64,000 nt of DNA from assembly GCA_036346225.1 (NCBI GenBank), contig JARFIW010000500.1, forward strand, positions 3,782,001 through 3,846,000, written 5' to 3'. The notes below the pieces were generated by a model. It was given only the letters and a program-made list of their open reading frames with translations, ran no database searches and was not told the origin of the DNA. Shown here piece by piece: positions 10,681-21,030 of this stretch. Origin of the DNA: Platerodrilus igneus. Its lineage: Eukaryota; Arthropoda; Insecta; Coleoptera; Lycidae. A program made the translations under genes and the position numbers. Positions within the stretch are counted from its first letter, which is position 1. Every line of letters starts with the position of its first letter.

Positions 10681-13600
10681 TTTAAAGAATGTTCACAAAA
10701 TTTTAAACATTAATAGTGTAAATTTCATAGAAGTAGGATACAATAACAATACAACTAAATTAATTTTAGATACAGGAGCATCAGTAAGCGTTATTTTCAT
10801 TTCTAGTTTAACAACTCAGATAAATATTGATACAAATAAGCAAATTTTTATTCAAGGAGTATCGGGTAAAACAAAAGCAATTGGAACAGTAAATCTACCA
10901 ATTAAAATAGGGAATATCTCAATTAATCATACTTTTGTTGTAATGAACGATTTCGAATCAGACGTAAATGGAGTAATAGGATCAGATTTTTTTAATAAGT
11001 ACAGATCAAATATCGATTATAAAAATTATAAATTTACTTTCGTAAGTAATGATGTATCAACGTCAATTCCATTATTAGCAAACGAAGATTTATATACAAT
11101 AATCCCACCACGATGCGAGATTATCAAATATTTTAAAGTAAATTGCAAAGAGGAATGCGTAATAAGATCACAAGAATTGTGCGAAGGTGTATTTTTAGCA
11201 AACGTAGTTGTAAAGCCAGTTAAAAATTTTATACCAGTAAAATTATTGAATACGAACGAGACCGAAATTAAGTTACGAAATTTTAAGCCTACCATCGAAC
11301 GACTTTCAGATTACAAGATAGTTAAATTTGAAGAGTCAAAATTCTCAGTTGAACGTATTGATAAATTATTAAAAGACATTAACGTCGAAGGTTTAAATAG
11401 CGAAGAACAAACCAGCATTCATAAGATTTCTGCTAAGTTTGCAGACGTATTTTATGTCGACAATGACCTACTAACCGAGTCAAACATAAGTAAGCAGCAT
11501 ATTCAGTTACAAACAGATGCTACAGCAACGTACGTTAAACCATATAGGTTACCATATTCACAGAAAAATGATATAGGAAAGCAAGTAGATAAAATGTTAC
11601 ATGACGGGATAATAGAACCCGCACAGAGTGCGTCGTCGTCACCACTACTAATAGTACCGAAAAAACCGGATAGTTTAAGAAACAAAAAATGGCGCGTAGT
11701 TATTGATTATAGACAATTAAACACTAAATTGCAAGATGACAAATTTCCGCTACCAAGTATCGAGTCAATTTTAGATTCGTTAGGAGGTGCGATATATTTT
11801 CACGTTTAGATTTATATCAAGGTTATTATCAGATAGGATTACAAGAACAGTCCAGACCGTGTACGGCATTTAGTACAGACAAAGGACAATTTCAAATGAC
11901 TAGGTTACCGATGGGGTTAAAAGTAAGCCCAGTATTTTGCACGAGCGATGACAGTAGCCTTATCAGGATTAAATTACGAGAATTGTTTTACATATTTGGA
12001 TGATTTAATTGTATTCGGAGATAGTTTAGAAAAGCACAATACAAATTTAGTAAAAGTACTCAATAGGTTAAGAAAAGTCAATTTAAATTAAATCCAAAAA
12101 GTGTGAATTTTTAAAGAAGGAAATTTTATATTTAGGGCACGTTATAACGGCACAAGGTGTACAACCAGATCCAGAAAAATTGCAGTCATGCAAAATTATC
12201 CAACGCCACTTAACGCAAACGACGTTAAAAGGTTTGTAGCATTTGCCAATTATTATAGAAAATTTATTCCAAAATTCGCTGAAATAACAGCACCGTTAAA
12301 CAAATTGTCTAGGAAAGGTGTAACTTTCCAATGGACCAATGAATGTCAAGCAGCATTCGAACTGTTAAAAACAACTTTAACAAATCCACCAGTATTACAA
12401 TACCCAGATTTTTCAGATAATAGTAAGTTCATCTTACGCACGGACGCATCAGGTTACGCGTTAGGAGCAGTTTTGTCGAATAGCGACGACAAGCCAGTAG
12501 CTTACGCAAGTAGAGCACTTAACAAAGCCGAAATAAATTATTGTACAATAGAAAAAGAGTTATTAGCTATAGTTTGGGCAGTGAAAAAATTTAGGCCATA
12601 CTTATTGGGCAAAAAATTTCAAATTTTAACGGATCATAGACCGTTAGTATACTTATTTGGTATGAGTAACCCATCTAGTCGATTAACAAAATTTAGGTTA
12701 ACATTAGAAGAATATGATTTTACAATAACGTATATTAGGGGTACAGAAAACGTGACAGCGGACGCTTTATCTAGAATTATTATAGATTCAGATTATTTAA
12801 AGAATATGGAGCGAGCGGTTCACGAAAAAGTATATGTAACAACAAGAGCCCAAAGTAGAAAATTAGGCGACTTTCAAGTCGAATCAAAAGCATCAAATGA
12901 TGATGGGACTGATCACCCCAACATTGTTGAACTTTTGAAGCATCCGAAGGATGCAACAGAATTACGATTTGTAGCAGAGGAGGAGTTTAACAGAATCATT
13001 AAATCCAATAAAGGAAATAATTTTGTTTACATGCATGCATTATCAATTTATGATAGGAGTAAAAATATAATTTATTTGAAGCAAGGATCTCGATCAGCGT
13101 CAGCCTTCGAAGCGTCGTTGAGAGACCTGCAATTTCTTCGTAGAGAATTTACAATTCCGGAATTTATTATTATAAAAAACGAAGAATCGAAGTCATTTTT
13201 AAATAACTGTAAAGCCGGCCGCAATTTACTTAAAAAAAATGACATACGAATTAGTGTGATTAGGGAAGTCACTAATATTAAAAACTCAGAAACGCAAAGA
13301 TTAATCATTAATGATTTTCATTTATTGCCTACGGAGGTCACGCGGGCATCAATAGAACATACAATAACATAAAGCGATACTATTTTTGGTCAAGTATGCG
13401 AAAGGATGTAGAAACATTTATTAAAAATGTGACGAATGTCAAAGACATAAACATTCAAATATTAGCAAACAGCCGATGATAATTACAACCACAGCTTCCG
13501 AAGCTTTCGAAAAGTTTTTAGATTTAGTTGGACCATTGCAACCAGATGCAAATGGAAACAGGTATATTTTGACACTACAGTGTGATTTAAGTAAATTTGT

Positions 13601-14313
13601 AGAAGCATATCCATTACCAAATAAAGAGACTGAAAGTGTAACTAGAGCGTTTGTCGAGAATTTTATTTTACGATACGGCATCCCACGCGAAATTTTAACG
13701 GATAAAGGTTCAGAGTTCATGTCAGAGATTTTAAGGAAACTTGCAAATTATTAAATATAAAACAATTAAATTCTACAGCGTATCATCATGAAACTATCGG
13801 TGCGCTCGAAAACTCACATAAAAATTTAGCAGCATATTTAAGGATCCAATGTCCGCAGTATTCAAATAATTGGAGCAGTTGGATACCTTATTGGTGTTTT
13901 GCATACAATAATTCAGTGCATACTGAAACTAAATATACCCACACGAATTAGTATTTGGGAAAATTAATCAAATACCGTCAAACGTGGTAAACTCAGTAGA
14001 CCCACTTTATAATTTTGATAATTATCCAGCAGAACTAAAGTATAGATTGCAAGTCGCTGGAAATGAAGCGAGATATAATTTATTACAATCCAAAAGTAAA
14101 CGAAAGCATAAGTTTGATATCAAAACTAAGCATGTTAATTATAAATTAGGAGATAAGTTGTTGATTAAGAATACATCTCTTAATAAAAGAGATCCAATAT
14201 TTGTAGGCCCATATGAAGTAGTTTTAGATAAGAATCCTAATGTTATAGTTAAGATAGATAATAAGTTAGTAGAAATCCATAAGAATAGGACAAAATTATA
14301 TAACGTATTGTAA
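10634..14313 (+). pseudogene. pol (protease-RT-RNase H-integrase) of mdg1-like element, many frame breaks
   Basis: Domains in order are as follows. Aspartic protease: DTGAS-type site at 10769-10783 and GVIGSDFF at about 10970. Reverse transcriptase: about 11500-12200, with RVVIDYRQLN at 11695-11724 and catalytic YLDD at 11993-12004. RNase H: about 12430-12680, with RTDASGYALGAV and EKELLAI. Linker: to 13310. Integrase: an H2C2 finger at about 13315-13445, then catalytic Asp 13583, Asp 13701 and Glu 13808. The last two are spaced as D-35-E once a one-base loss near 13747 is allowed for. A GPY/F module (FVGPYEVV, about 14200) ends the protein. Frame breaks are near 11800, 11931-11938 (two), 12088-12100 (two), 12187, 13335, 13425, 13747 and 13947, each explained by a missing base. 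All catalytic residues are present. Confidence 0.9.
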
Positions 14314-14354
14314 TTTAGAAAATTTTTATTTTGAAAAACAAAAATTTTTGTAGT

Positions 14355-14368
14355 GCACCCCGTGGAGG
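14355..14368 (+). promoter_or_regulatory. Polypurine-tract region
   Basis: GCACCCCGTGGAGG ends exactly at the 3' LTR. The GTGGAGG part is the likely plus-strand primer site. The tract is short and interrupted, so the call rests mainly on position. Confidence 0.5.
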
Positions 14369-14722
14369 TGTGATGGTGTAATAGCCGAATAATTTATAGT
14401 TATTACATTGTATTAAGTTTAAGCATTTAAAAGGTGAGTGACTTGTATAGGAAGTGAAAAGTGCGGAAATTGTACAGGAAGACAATCAGGAAGTACACGT
14501 GCAACGAACTCTAGGCTAGGTGTAATTTGAATTAGTAAATAAGCATAGTTGCAAAATCATTGTTAGCAGTTAAGTATTAATATAGAATAAGATGGATTAT
14601 AAGTCTAACCTTCCGATGTAATAGTTGTACAGCACCTTAAAGTGACAAGTAAATTAAACATGTGAAATGGTCTTCGACTTTGATTTAATCACCTCGACTG
14701 AAGCCCCCAAGAGAACACTACA
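14369..14722 (+). repeat. 3' LTR, 354 bp
   Basis: Same length and sequence as 8812-9165 by eye, followed by the TAAT duplication at 14723-14726 and then by the continuation of the LINE-A 3' UTR. Confidence 0.95.
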
Positions 14723-14726
14723 TAAT

Positions 14727-15741
14727 ATTAAAGATGGATTCAAATTTCTAAGCATTCGCCAAATATTTTAATAGTAAATCCAGCTATTTTGCCTGCTCTA
14801 TAAATTTACAAATTCGTCCTCCCTGATCTAAGTTTTTTTTCCTATCATTAGCCTAAATCCATCCCTAGCTTTCCCTACCATTCCCTAGCTAATTTATATT
14901 ATAATTACATTCCTTACAATTACAATCTTCGTTTCTATAAAAATGCTGCCACCAAAAATGGTGGCAGAACGTCAGACAAAACAAATCAAGCTCCAAAAAT
15001 AAATGCAAAATAAATATAAAATGTAAATATAAATAAATATATTTATGTAAATAGATATCTAATAAGCATTAGGCATTAGGCCCAATTTATCAGGTGCACT
15101 CGCATAAGCATTATGTCGGCTAGCGCCATTACTCACAAAAACCTGCTAATTGAATTATTTCAAATCTACTTATTAATACAAATCAATGCTTATGCTAGTG
15201 CAACCGCCACAATTTTTTTCTTACCTCGATAATAATTTCTCCAGTATCCGAAGCTCTGGTCGTCTTCTTACGTCTATTAATATCTTACAGCTAAGGGGAG
15301 ATGGGTATGCATTGCTAAAGTTCTGGTGGGTATGCACTAAACGTTCTGAGGGGATCACAATCACTATCACTTTAAAGTCCAGGGGGCATGCGCGGTTTTA
15401 CTCTACTTTATTTTCTTTATTTATCTACTGATTTAAATTAATGAAGGTTTTTGATTTAGTTTATTATTATTTACTTGTTTTGATTTATTCCCGATATTCC
15501 GCGCGTTTAAGGTTTGACAGTGATTGTTTTAGTGGTGTGTGGGTTTGTCGTGCATATTTGATTTTGGTTATAATCATAATTAATTAATTTAATTTTTTTA
15601 ATTTTTTGTTTTTTTAAAAAATTTTTATTATTTTTTTTTTATTTTTTTTATACAGGTTTTGGTTATACCATGCTCATGTCTATTTCTCATGCCAAGTCAA
15701 ATCTAAACTTTTCAATCCTCTCTCACCCCTCACCCCCCGAT
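14727..15741 (-). other. LINE-A 3' UTR, ORF-proximal part
   Basis: Non-coding sequence between the LINE-A stop and the mdg1-like insertion point. Related stretches occur in LINE-B (about 17700-18550) and on the plus strand at 22800-23195 and 24982-25405. It contains ACCGCGCAT, TTTAAAGTGATAGTGATTG and T/A-rich homopolymer runs (15596-15650). No ORF is supported. Confidence 0.75.
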
Positions 15742-16107
15742 TTACGCGCGGTTATCACCGTCCAATCTCGCGACCCTTCCTGAAAATTCTTTGAAGGCTG
15801 TCCAGAACGCCTTCCGGTTAGCCACTTCCCCGACTTCCTCTAGGTTCTTGGGCCATGTTAGCCCTGCGACAGTTAATTTCATATCAGCTAACCCTCGATT
15901 GGTCGCCTCGAGTGGGCAGTCGAAGAGCACGTGCTCTGCGCTTTCTGCGCCCTCACCGCATTCGCAGCGGTCGTCATCGGTTAAACCGAACCTTTGTAAA
16001 TATGCTCTCAGGGCGCCGTGCCCTGTTAACAGTTGCACCATTTTATGATCGAGTTTCACCTCGATCTTACCTCTAGCTTCTATGCTCAGTATGAATTTGT
16101 GGGTCAA
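15742..16107 (-). pseudogene. LINE-A ORF2 C-terminal CCHC segment
   Basis: A 121-codon open segment on the minus strand. It contains CECGEGAESAEHVLFDCP at about 15910-15965, a Cys-x-Cys-x7-His-x4-Cys knuckle typical of the C-terminus of I/R1/jockey-type LINE ORF2 proteins. It ends with AFWTAFKEFSGRVARLDGDNRA just before the stop. It follows the RNase H block (16129-16709) after a frame break near 16110-16128. The same tail is found in LINE-B (about 18553-18680) and in the plus-strand fragment at 22716-22806, so it is a good family marker. Confidence 0.85.
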
Positions 16108-16128
16108 CCTGCCCGTAACAGCGTCGTC

Positions 16129-16709
16129 CTACCTCTCTTCACATTGCCGGATTGACTTTTCGCGCAGCTTTCTTTTAATTAGAGACCTTGGTATCGACGA
16201 ATGTAATATCCGAAAGTCGCCCGTCGCGGCCTCTTTAGCTAATTCATCAGCCCTATCATTTCCTATGTTACCATCGTGCGACCTAACCCAACAGAACTTT
16301 AAACGTCGAAACTCGAGCGCCGTATGAGCTATCCTCCAGACGTCCGCTTGGAGGTTTGTCAAGGTGTTTATATTCATTAAAGCCGTCAGCGCCGATTTAC
16401 TATCACTCATTATATAATACTCGTCTCTGCCCGTATGATTTATTACGTAATCGATAGCCTCTCGTATGGCTACTAATTCGCACTGGAAGCTAGTGCTCCA
16501 GTCTGAAACCGAAACACTTCCCTTTGCTCATTATATACGACACACGCCGCACCAACTTGACCATCATCTATACGCAAACCGTCCGTGTAAAACCTGATCT
16601 CTACCGCGTCCCCATCACCTTCGACAAATTCGATACCTCTAACATCGACCGGATGCCCTAACTCTGACACGACGATTTTCCTCTCAGCTTCCCTATTTGC
16701 AAGATTCAT
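16129..16709 (-). pseudogene. LINE-A ORF2 RNase H domain, one frame break
   Basis: On the minus strand the N-terminal piece is 16709-16473 (FYTDGLRIDDGQVGAACVV). The C-terminal piece is 16410-16129, preceded in the same frame by CELVAIREAIDYVI at about 16485-16440. The catalytic set is visible: Asp in FYTDG, Glu in CELVAI, Asp in MSDSKSALTAL, and Asp in GNIGNDRADELAKEA. A one-base shift near 16495 splits it. Unlike copy 1 at 1556-1981, the first Asp is intact. RNase H degrades RNA in the RNA/DNA hybrid during target-primed reverse transcription. Confidence 0.88.
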
Positions 16710-16801
16710 TCTCTCTATAATTTCCTGTCCTTTCCTTGTATTAACTAAACCCTATATCTCTGATCTCCTGGCAACATATTCGATAGGGAGAGTCCTACTG
16801 A

Positions 16802-17333
16802 TCACCAGAACCGCCTCCGTGAGATGGTCCTGTACGCCCTCGGCGCCTTGACCGCAGTTATGCGTTGGACGCTCGTCAGCTGTCGAGTTTCCCTTACTTT
16901 ACAACCTTCCGCCAAAACGGATGCTGCGTGCAGCATCGCCGGCTCTATTGCTCCGGCGTAAACTGTCCTAAGCGATTCGCCCCTGAAATCCCAATTTATT
17001 TTCGCCACCGCCATCATTTTATTTGATATTTCGCTGCCCTTACTTTTTACGTACTGTACGTGCGCTTTCCAATTTAATTTATTGTCGATCTTGACACCGA
17101 GGTATGTGATAGCATCCTTAAACGGAATTTTCTCCCCTCTTAACTCTAGTCTAGGGGGTCGCTGTCCAGGTTTCGTCTCGAAATAAAGCGCCTCTGATTT
17201 CAGCGTGTTAATCTTTAACTTTGCCTGCTGCGACCATTTGTGTAACTTATTAAGCGTTTCGTTCGGCTTTGTGCGCGATCTGACAATTAAAAGTGTATCA
17301 TCTGCCAACCCAACGATTGAGCATCCCGTGGAC
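16802..17333 (-). pseudogene. LINE-A ORF2 RT palm and thumb
   Basis: On the minus strand, TGCSIVGLADDTLLIVRS at about 17330-17280 is RT motif C with both catalytic Asp residues. It is followed by HKWSQQAKLKINTLKSEALYFETKP (motif D region), ITYLGVKIDNKLNWKAHV and the thumb to about 16802. The frame begins abruptly at 17333 because LINE-B was inserted at this point. The upstream RT half lies at 18693-19229. A frame break precedes the RNase H part. Confidence 0.88.
17322..17333. repeat. Target-site duplication of LINE-B
   Basis: CATCCCGTGGAC here is identical to 18681-18692 at the other side of LINE-B. A 12-bp duplication is in the usual range for LINE insertion. Confidence 0.88.
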
Positions 17334-18680
17334 ATTATAATTTGAATTAGGGCCGCTATACTTGCGGCCACGTCCCCAATGCTTCACCCGGGTTTAAACG
17401 CGAAAAATAATCGTGCTTCTAATTAATTCTAACTTCATGATTAATCCACTCTAAATAAAATTCTAAATAAAAACCTAACAAACTTAAATTTAACAAACCT
17501 AACAAACTCTAACAATCTAACAAACCTAAAAATCTGACAAACTGAAACAAAGACTAAAAACAAAATCTAAAAACAGGGTTGTAAATAATGGTATCCCTAG
17601 CGCTGACTCTGGAGTGTACCCGATCAACAAAACACAAGCAAAAATGAGAGGTGAAGGGATCCGTAATACCGGATAGCAGACGCCGGCTCTATACTCTTTC
17701 TTCCCAAATATATACTGCAACCAAAATGGCGACAGAAAGTCAAACAAAACAAATATGCCACAAAATGCTACAATACATGCTAATAAATAAATAAATAAAT
17801 AAAAAGTGTAAATATAAAATATAAATAAATATAAATAAATATAATTATATAAATATATAAATAAATGTCTAATAAGCGTTAAGCATATAGCAGTGCACAA
17901 ATAGCAAAAAGCATCACCCTGTTTATCAGGTGCACTCCCACAAGCATATGTCGGCTAGCGCCTTTACACACAAAACGTGCTTGTTAAATTATTTCAAAAA
18001 CTATTAATTAATGTAAGTCAATGCTTGTGCGAGTACAGCCGCCACAATTTAAATCTTACCTCGATAATAAAATTCTCCAGCATCCGAAGATCTGGTCGTC
18101 TGCCTACATCTAACTGTAACTTACTTCTAAGGGGAAGATGGGGTGCACTGCTAAAGTCCTGGTGGGTATGCACTAAATGTTCTTGGGGGGGATCACAATC
18201 ACCATCACTATCACTTCACTTTCAAGTCCTGGGGGGATGCGCGGTTTCACTCTATTTTATTATCTTTATTTATTTATTGATTTAATTTAATGAGGGTTTC
18301 TGATTTATTTGTTATTGTTTATTTGTTGTTATTTATTCCCGATTTCCCGATTTTCCGCGCATAATTATGAAGATAGGCAGTGATTGTATTAATGGTGTGG
18401 GGGTTTCTCGTGCATGCTGGACATTTGGACATAATTATCAAGTTTTTTTTTTTTTAATACCAGGTTTTGGTTATATCTATACTCGTATCCTTACTCACGC
18501 CAAGTCAATCTAAAATTTTTCAATTCTCCCACCAACTCCACCGAATTTTAGACGCGGTTGTCATTGTCTAACCTCGAGACCCTTCCCGCGAATTCTTTAA
18601 AGGCTGTCCAGAACGCCTTCTGGTTAGCCACTTCCCCGACTTCCTCTAGGCTCTTTGGCCATGCCAGACCTAGGATAGCT
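17334..18680 (-). mobile_element. LINE-B: 5'-truncated copy inserted in LINE-A
   Basis: A 1347-bp fragment of the same R1-like family, minus strand. It starts inside the C-terminal coding tail (18680-18553, ending in an AFWTAFKEF tail like that at 15742) and continues through a full 3' UTR to ATTATAATTTG at 17334. It is flanked by the 12-bp duplication CATCCCGTGGAC at 17322-17333 and 18681-18692. Taking it out leaves LINE-A's RT continuous across the junction. The 3' UTR has several expansions relative to LINE-A, such as AACAAACCT repeats at 17470-17540 and AAATAAATA runs at 17780-17870. Confidence 0.88.
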
Positions 18681-18692
18681 CATCCCGTGGAC

Positions 18693-19229
18693 AACCTGAC
18701 CCTAAAGATGCTCTCATACAACAACTTCCAAAATGTGGGATAAGAGCATGACCCCTGCGGGCATCCCCTTTACACTTCGCGCGACAAAACTTCACCCGGA
18801 ATTTCAACCTGTGCCAATCGCTCCGAGAAATAACTCTTGACCAAAAACATCAAGTTTAGCGGAGAACCCCTACTTTCCAATTCGCAAACGATCAATGGCC
18901 ACCAGGCAGCATCAAATGCTCCTGAAATGACCAAAGCAACAACGACACAATACTCCTTTGCATCTCGCGCCTGCTTAATTTCCCCGACCACGAACTCTAG
19001 TGCGTCGATAGTCGAGTTTCCCTCCGTAAAACCGTACTGTTGGTTATTAAAACCGCCGTTGTCTCGCACAAAGTGCTCAACTCGAGTAGTCATAACGCGA
19101 TCCAAAGCTTTCCCCAAGCTAATTGGACGATAGCTGCCCGGGTCTGACACATCCGCTTTTTTTGGATTTAGGTATAAACTTCACGTTCCGGACTTTCCAG
19201 CAAGAGGGAAATACGTCCCTTTCCAAACA
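18693..19229 (-). pseudogene. LINE-A ORF2 RT, N-terminal half
   Basis: On the minus strand this starts in motif 1 (CLERDVFPSCWKVRNVKFIPK, about 19229-19170). It continues through GSYRPISL, DRVMTTRVEHFVRDNGGF, QYGFTEGNSTIDALEFV and motif A, ALVISGAFDAAWW, at about 18920-18880. The first motif A Asp is Val here, so even this best copy is probably inactive. A frame break lies near 19140. The segment stops at 18693, where LINE-B was inserted, and continues at 17333. Confidence 0.85.
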
Positions 19230-19230
19230 A

Positions 19231-19495
19231 TCCATATGAGGACAGCTCACCCGGCAGAAAGAAATGTGACGAGAGCCGCCGCAGAAGAAAAACCCCCACA
19301 ACGGCAAGGGGTTATCATTTTCAGCTCACCCGGCAGAAAGAATTGTGGCGAGAGCCGCCGCAGAAGAAAAACCTCGAGGGCGGCGGGGGTTAACATCTTC
19401 AGCGAGGAGGAGGTAGAACTCATGCTGAAGAGGGAGATAACTCACGAAAGCGAAAGGTTCTTAAGACGATGGCAGAGTTTATACCAAACAAGATC
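19231..19495 (+). pseudogene. R2-like LINE ORF, second segment
   Basis: Resumes the zinc-finger motif broken at 8485 (SIHMRTAHPAERN). A basic linker follows, then EEEVELMLKREITHESERF and the start of a Myb-like motif (RWAEFIPNKT after a frame break near 19470). An 85-bp tandem duplication at about 19243-19410, with units starting GCTCACCCGGCAGAAAG, is present in the linker. A full Cys2His2-type finger followed by Myb is how R2 proteins recognise target DNA. The segment stops at 19495, where the first SINE entered. Confidence 0.65.
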
Positions 19496-19750
19496 TTACA
19501 TGTGATTTTCTAATGCTCCACCCAAAGGTACCACATTGGCTAAGACGCGAGTTTTTTTTTACCTGAAAAATTTTGAAGTTTGCCGAACCCTTGCTGTTGC
19601 AAGCAAGGTAGGCATCTTTAACGTGCGTGACAACACTCACACACGGAACCTCCATTTTAGCTCTCATCCGAACGAGGGTGTGTTTTTGTGAAAAATGCTC
19701 GCCTAACATTTTTCAAGCGGACCGTATTGGAATTCGAACCCGGGACCTTG
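19496..19750 (-). mobile_element. SINE copy, head-truncated
   Basis: Minus-strand SINE with tail block, body and box B (GGTTCGAATTCC-like, about 19731-19743), but box A is missing. It is flanked by ACCAAACAAGATC (19483-19495) and GCCAAACAAGACC (19751-19763), a target duplication with two mismatches. Inserted in the Myb-like region of the R2-like ORF. Confidence 0.82.
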
Positions 19751-19763
19751 GCCAAACAAGACC

Positions 19764-20067
19764 GTGTATTTAAATTTCCAATGCTCCACCCGACGGTACT
19801 ACTTTGGCCAGGAGACGAGTTTTTTGTTGTCTGCAAATTTAGAATTTTGCCGAACCCTTGCCGTTCCAGGCTAGGTAGGGTTCTTTAACGTGCGTGACAA
19901 CACTCACACATGGGACCTCCATTTAACCTCTCATTCGAACGAGGGCGTAATTTTTGTGAAAAATGCTCACCTGCCATTTTTCAAGCAGTCGACCGTGTCG
20001 GGATTTGAACCCAGGACCTTGGGATACATAGTCTTACGCTTACTACATTGATCCACGGCGACGCCAT
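19764..20067 (-). mobile_element. SINE copy, full-length
   Basis: Minus-strand SINE with complete tRNA-like head (20000-20065, box B GGGTTCAAATCCC read on the minus strand), body and tail. It is flanked by GCCAAACAAGACC (19751-19763) and GCCAAGCAAGACC (20068-20080). It shares the middle target copy with the SINE at 19496-19750, so the two entered the same site one after the other. Confidence 0.85.
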
Positions 20068-21030
20068 GCCAAGCAAGACCGCTAAACAGATAAGAGATAA
20101 GCGAGGAACAGACATATATAAATAATATATGGCTGGCAGTGCACCGCCTAGCTCATGGAGTACTTGAGCCAGAGCTAGCGCCAACCGAAACTGACCACAC
20201 AAGCTAGGCTCCGTCTCAAAAGACGGAGTCGGCAGGGGAGTTCGACTAACCCCCGGAGAATCCGCCGGTTCCCGACATCACTGGAGAAAAAGTCCCGGTG
20301 GGGAAACAACAAACTTATCCCTCGACGTCTTCAGAGGGCGTTGTGGAGGCGCCTCTCGCCCAGCGCAATCGGCCCAAGAAAGCCTTGTCCAAAGGAATGC
20401 AGTCAGTCTTAAACACCCTCGAGGAAGCACTTCTAAGGCTATGCGATCTACCAAGCGACATTGAAATCGCCCAAGATCTTGTTGATTACCCGTACGCGCC
20501 AACCAATGCCCTCTTGGAAACAGGAAAGGAAAAGTGTCCGCCGTTGTCGAGGAAGGACCAAGCGAGGTGCGCTCCCGCAGTACCTATATGCTCGGACCCA
20601 AGACCTTTTCAAGAAAAATTCAGGTCAGGTGGCCAAAATGGTCAGGGATAATGTGGACTGGCTTGTTTTGGGCTGCGGCTCAGACAAGTTGAACCCGATC
20701 AAATACGGAATCTGTACAATACACTATGGGGGTACAAACCGAAAGTACAGATATCCGAAACGCGAGATAAAATAAGACCAAAGGCAGTCGCTGAGGTTCT
20801 TACTCCCAATACAAGCGTGGAAATCGCGAAGCGATTATCCCGCATCAAACAGTCCTCAGCCGCTGGCCCTGAGGGTGTTTTGGTGAAACACGTCAGGAGC
20901 GCCGGCTGGCAAGAAGTCTTTCGTCTCCTGGTCAACATCTTCATGTTGGCAGGAAGACAACCAACATCTTGCAGGATAAACAGGACATTGTTAATTCCCA
21001 AAGAGGGTAAGGACGGATACAAAGGTTTGC
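20068..21030 (+). pseudogene. R2-like LINE ORF, Myb-like motif to RT start, broken
   Basis: Continues the R2-like ORF after the SINEs. NKTAKQIRDKRGTDIYK at about 20074-20116 is the Myb-like DNA-binding signature of R2-type proteins. A linker follows at 20298-20650. Next comes YLYARTQDLFKKNSGQVAKMV at about 20580-20642. The RT entry region lies at 20800-21030 (RIKQSSAAGPEGVLVKHV ... NRTLLIPKEGKD). At least three frame changes separate these pieces. The sequence stops at RT motif 1 and the palm is absent, so the copy is 3' truncated, most likely by a later deletion because LINEs normally keep their 3' end. Confidence 0.72.

Larger units (their letters stand above)
8812..14722 (+). mobile_element. 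mdg1/412-like Ty3/gypsy LTR retrotransposon, nearly complete
   Basis: A 5.9 kb element lies between two 354-bp LTRs that look identical by eye, both TGTGATGG...CACTACA. It has a primer-binding site, two short leader ORFs, gag, a protease-RT-RNase H-integrase pol and a purine-rich tract before the 3' LTR. No env ORF exists between the end of pol (14313) and the 3' LTR (14369). The gag text around 10300-10370 (ARNYDKLKDAI) and the small ORFs before gag fit the mdg1/412 lineage. It sits inside the 3' UTR of the R1-like LINE-A with a TAAT duplication. Identical LTRs imply a recent insertion, which conflicts with the many single-base frame breaks in its genes. Confidence 0.93.
8486..19229 (-). mobile_element. 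R1-like LINE-A with nested insertions
   Basis: This LINE is on the minus strand. The truncated 5' end at about 19229 lies in RT motif 1 (VFPSCWKVRNVKFIPK), and the 3' end is at about 8486. Its own sequence is 19229-18681, 17333-14727 and 8811-8486, about 3.5 kb. It has been split by a 5'-truncated copy of the same family (17334-18680) and by a mdg1-like LTR element (8812-14722). It has RT, RNase H and a C-terminal CCHC segment, then a long 3' UTR (15741-14727 and 8811-8486). The 3' terminus reads ATTCAAATTATA with no poly(A), preceded by a small hairpin (GCCGC-loop-GCGGC, 8501-8517). Confidence 0.85.

Noticed and set aside
14313..14369. env gene in the mdg1-like element
   Set aside because: Only 56 nt separate the pol stop from the 3' LTR.
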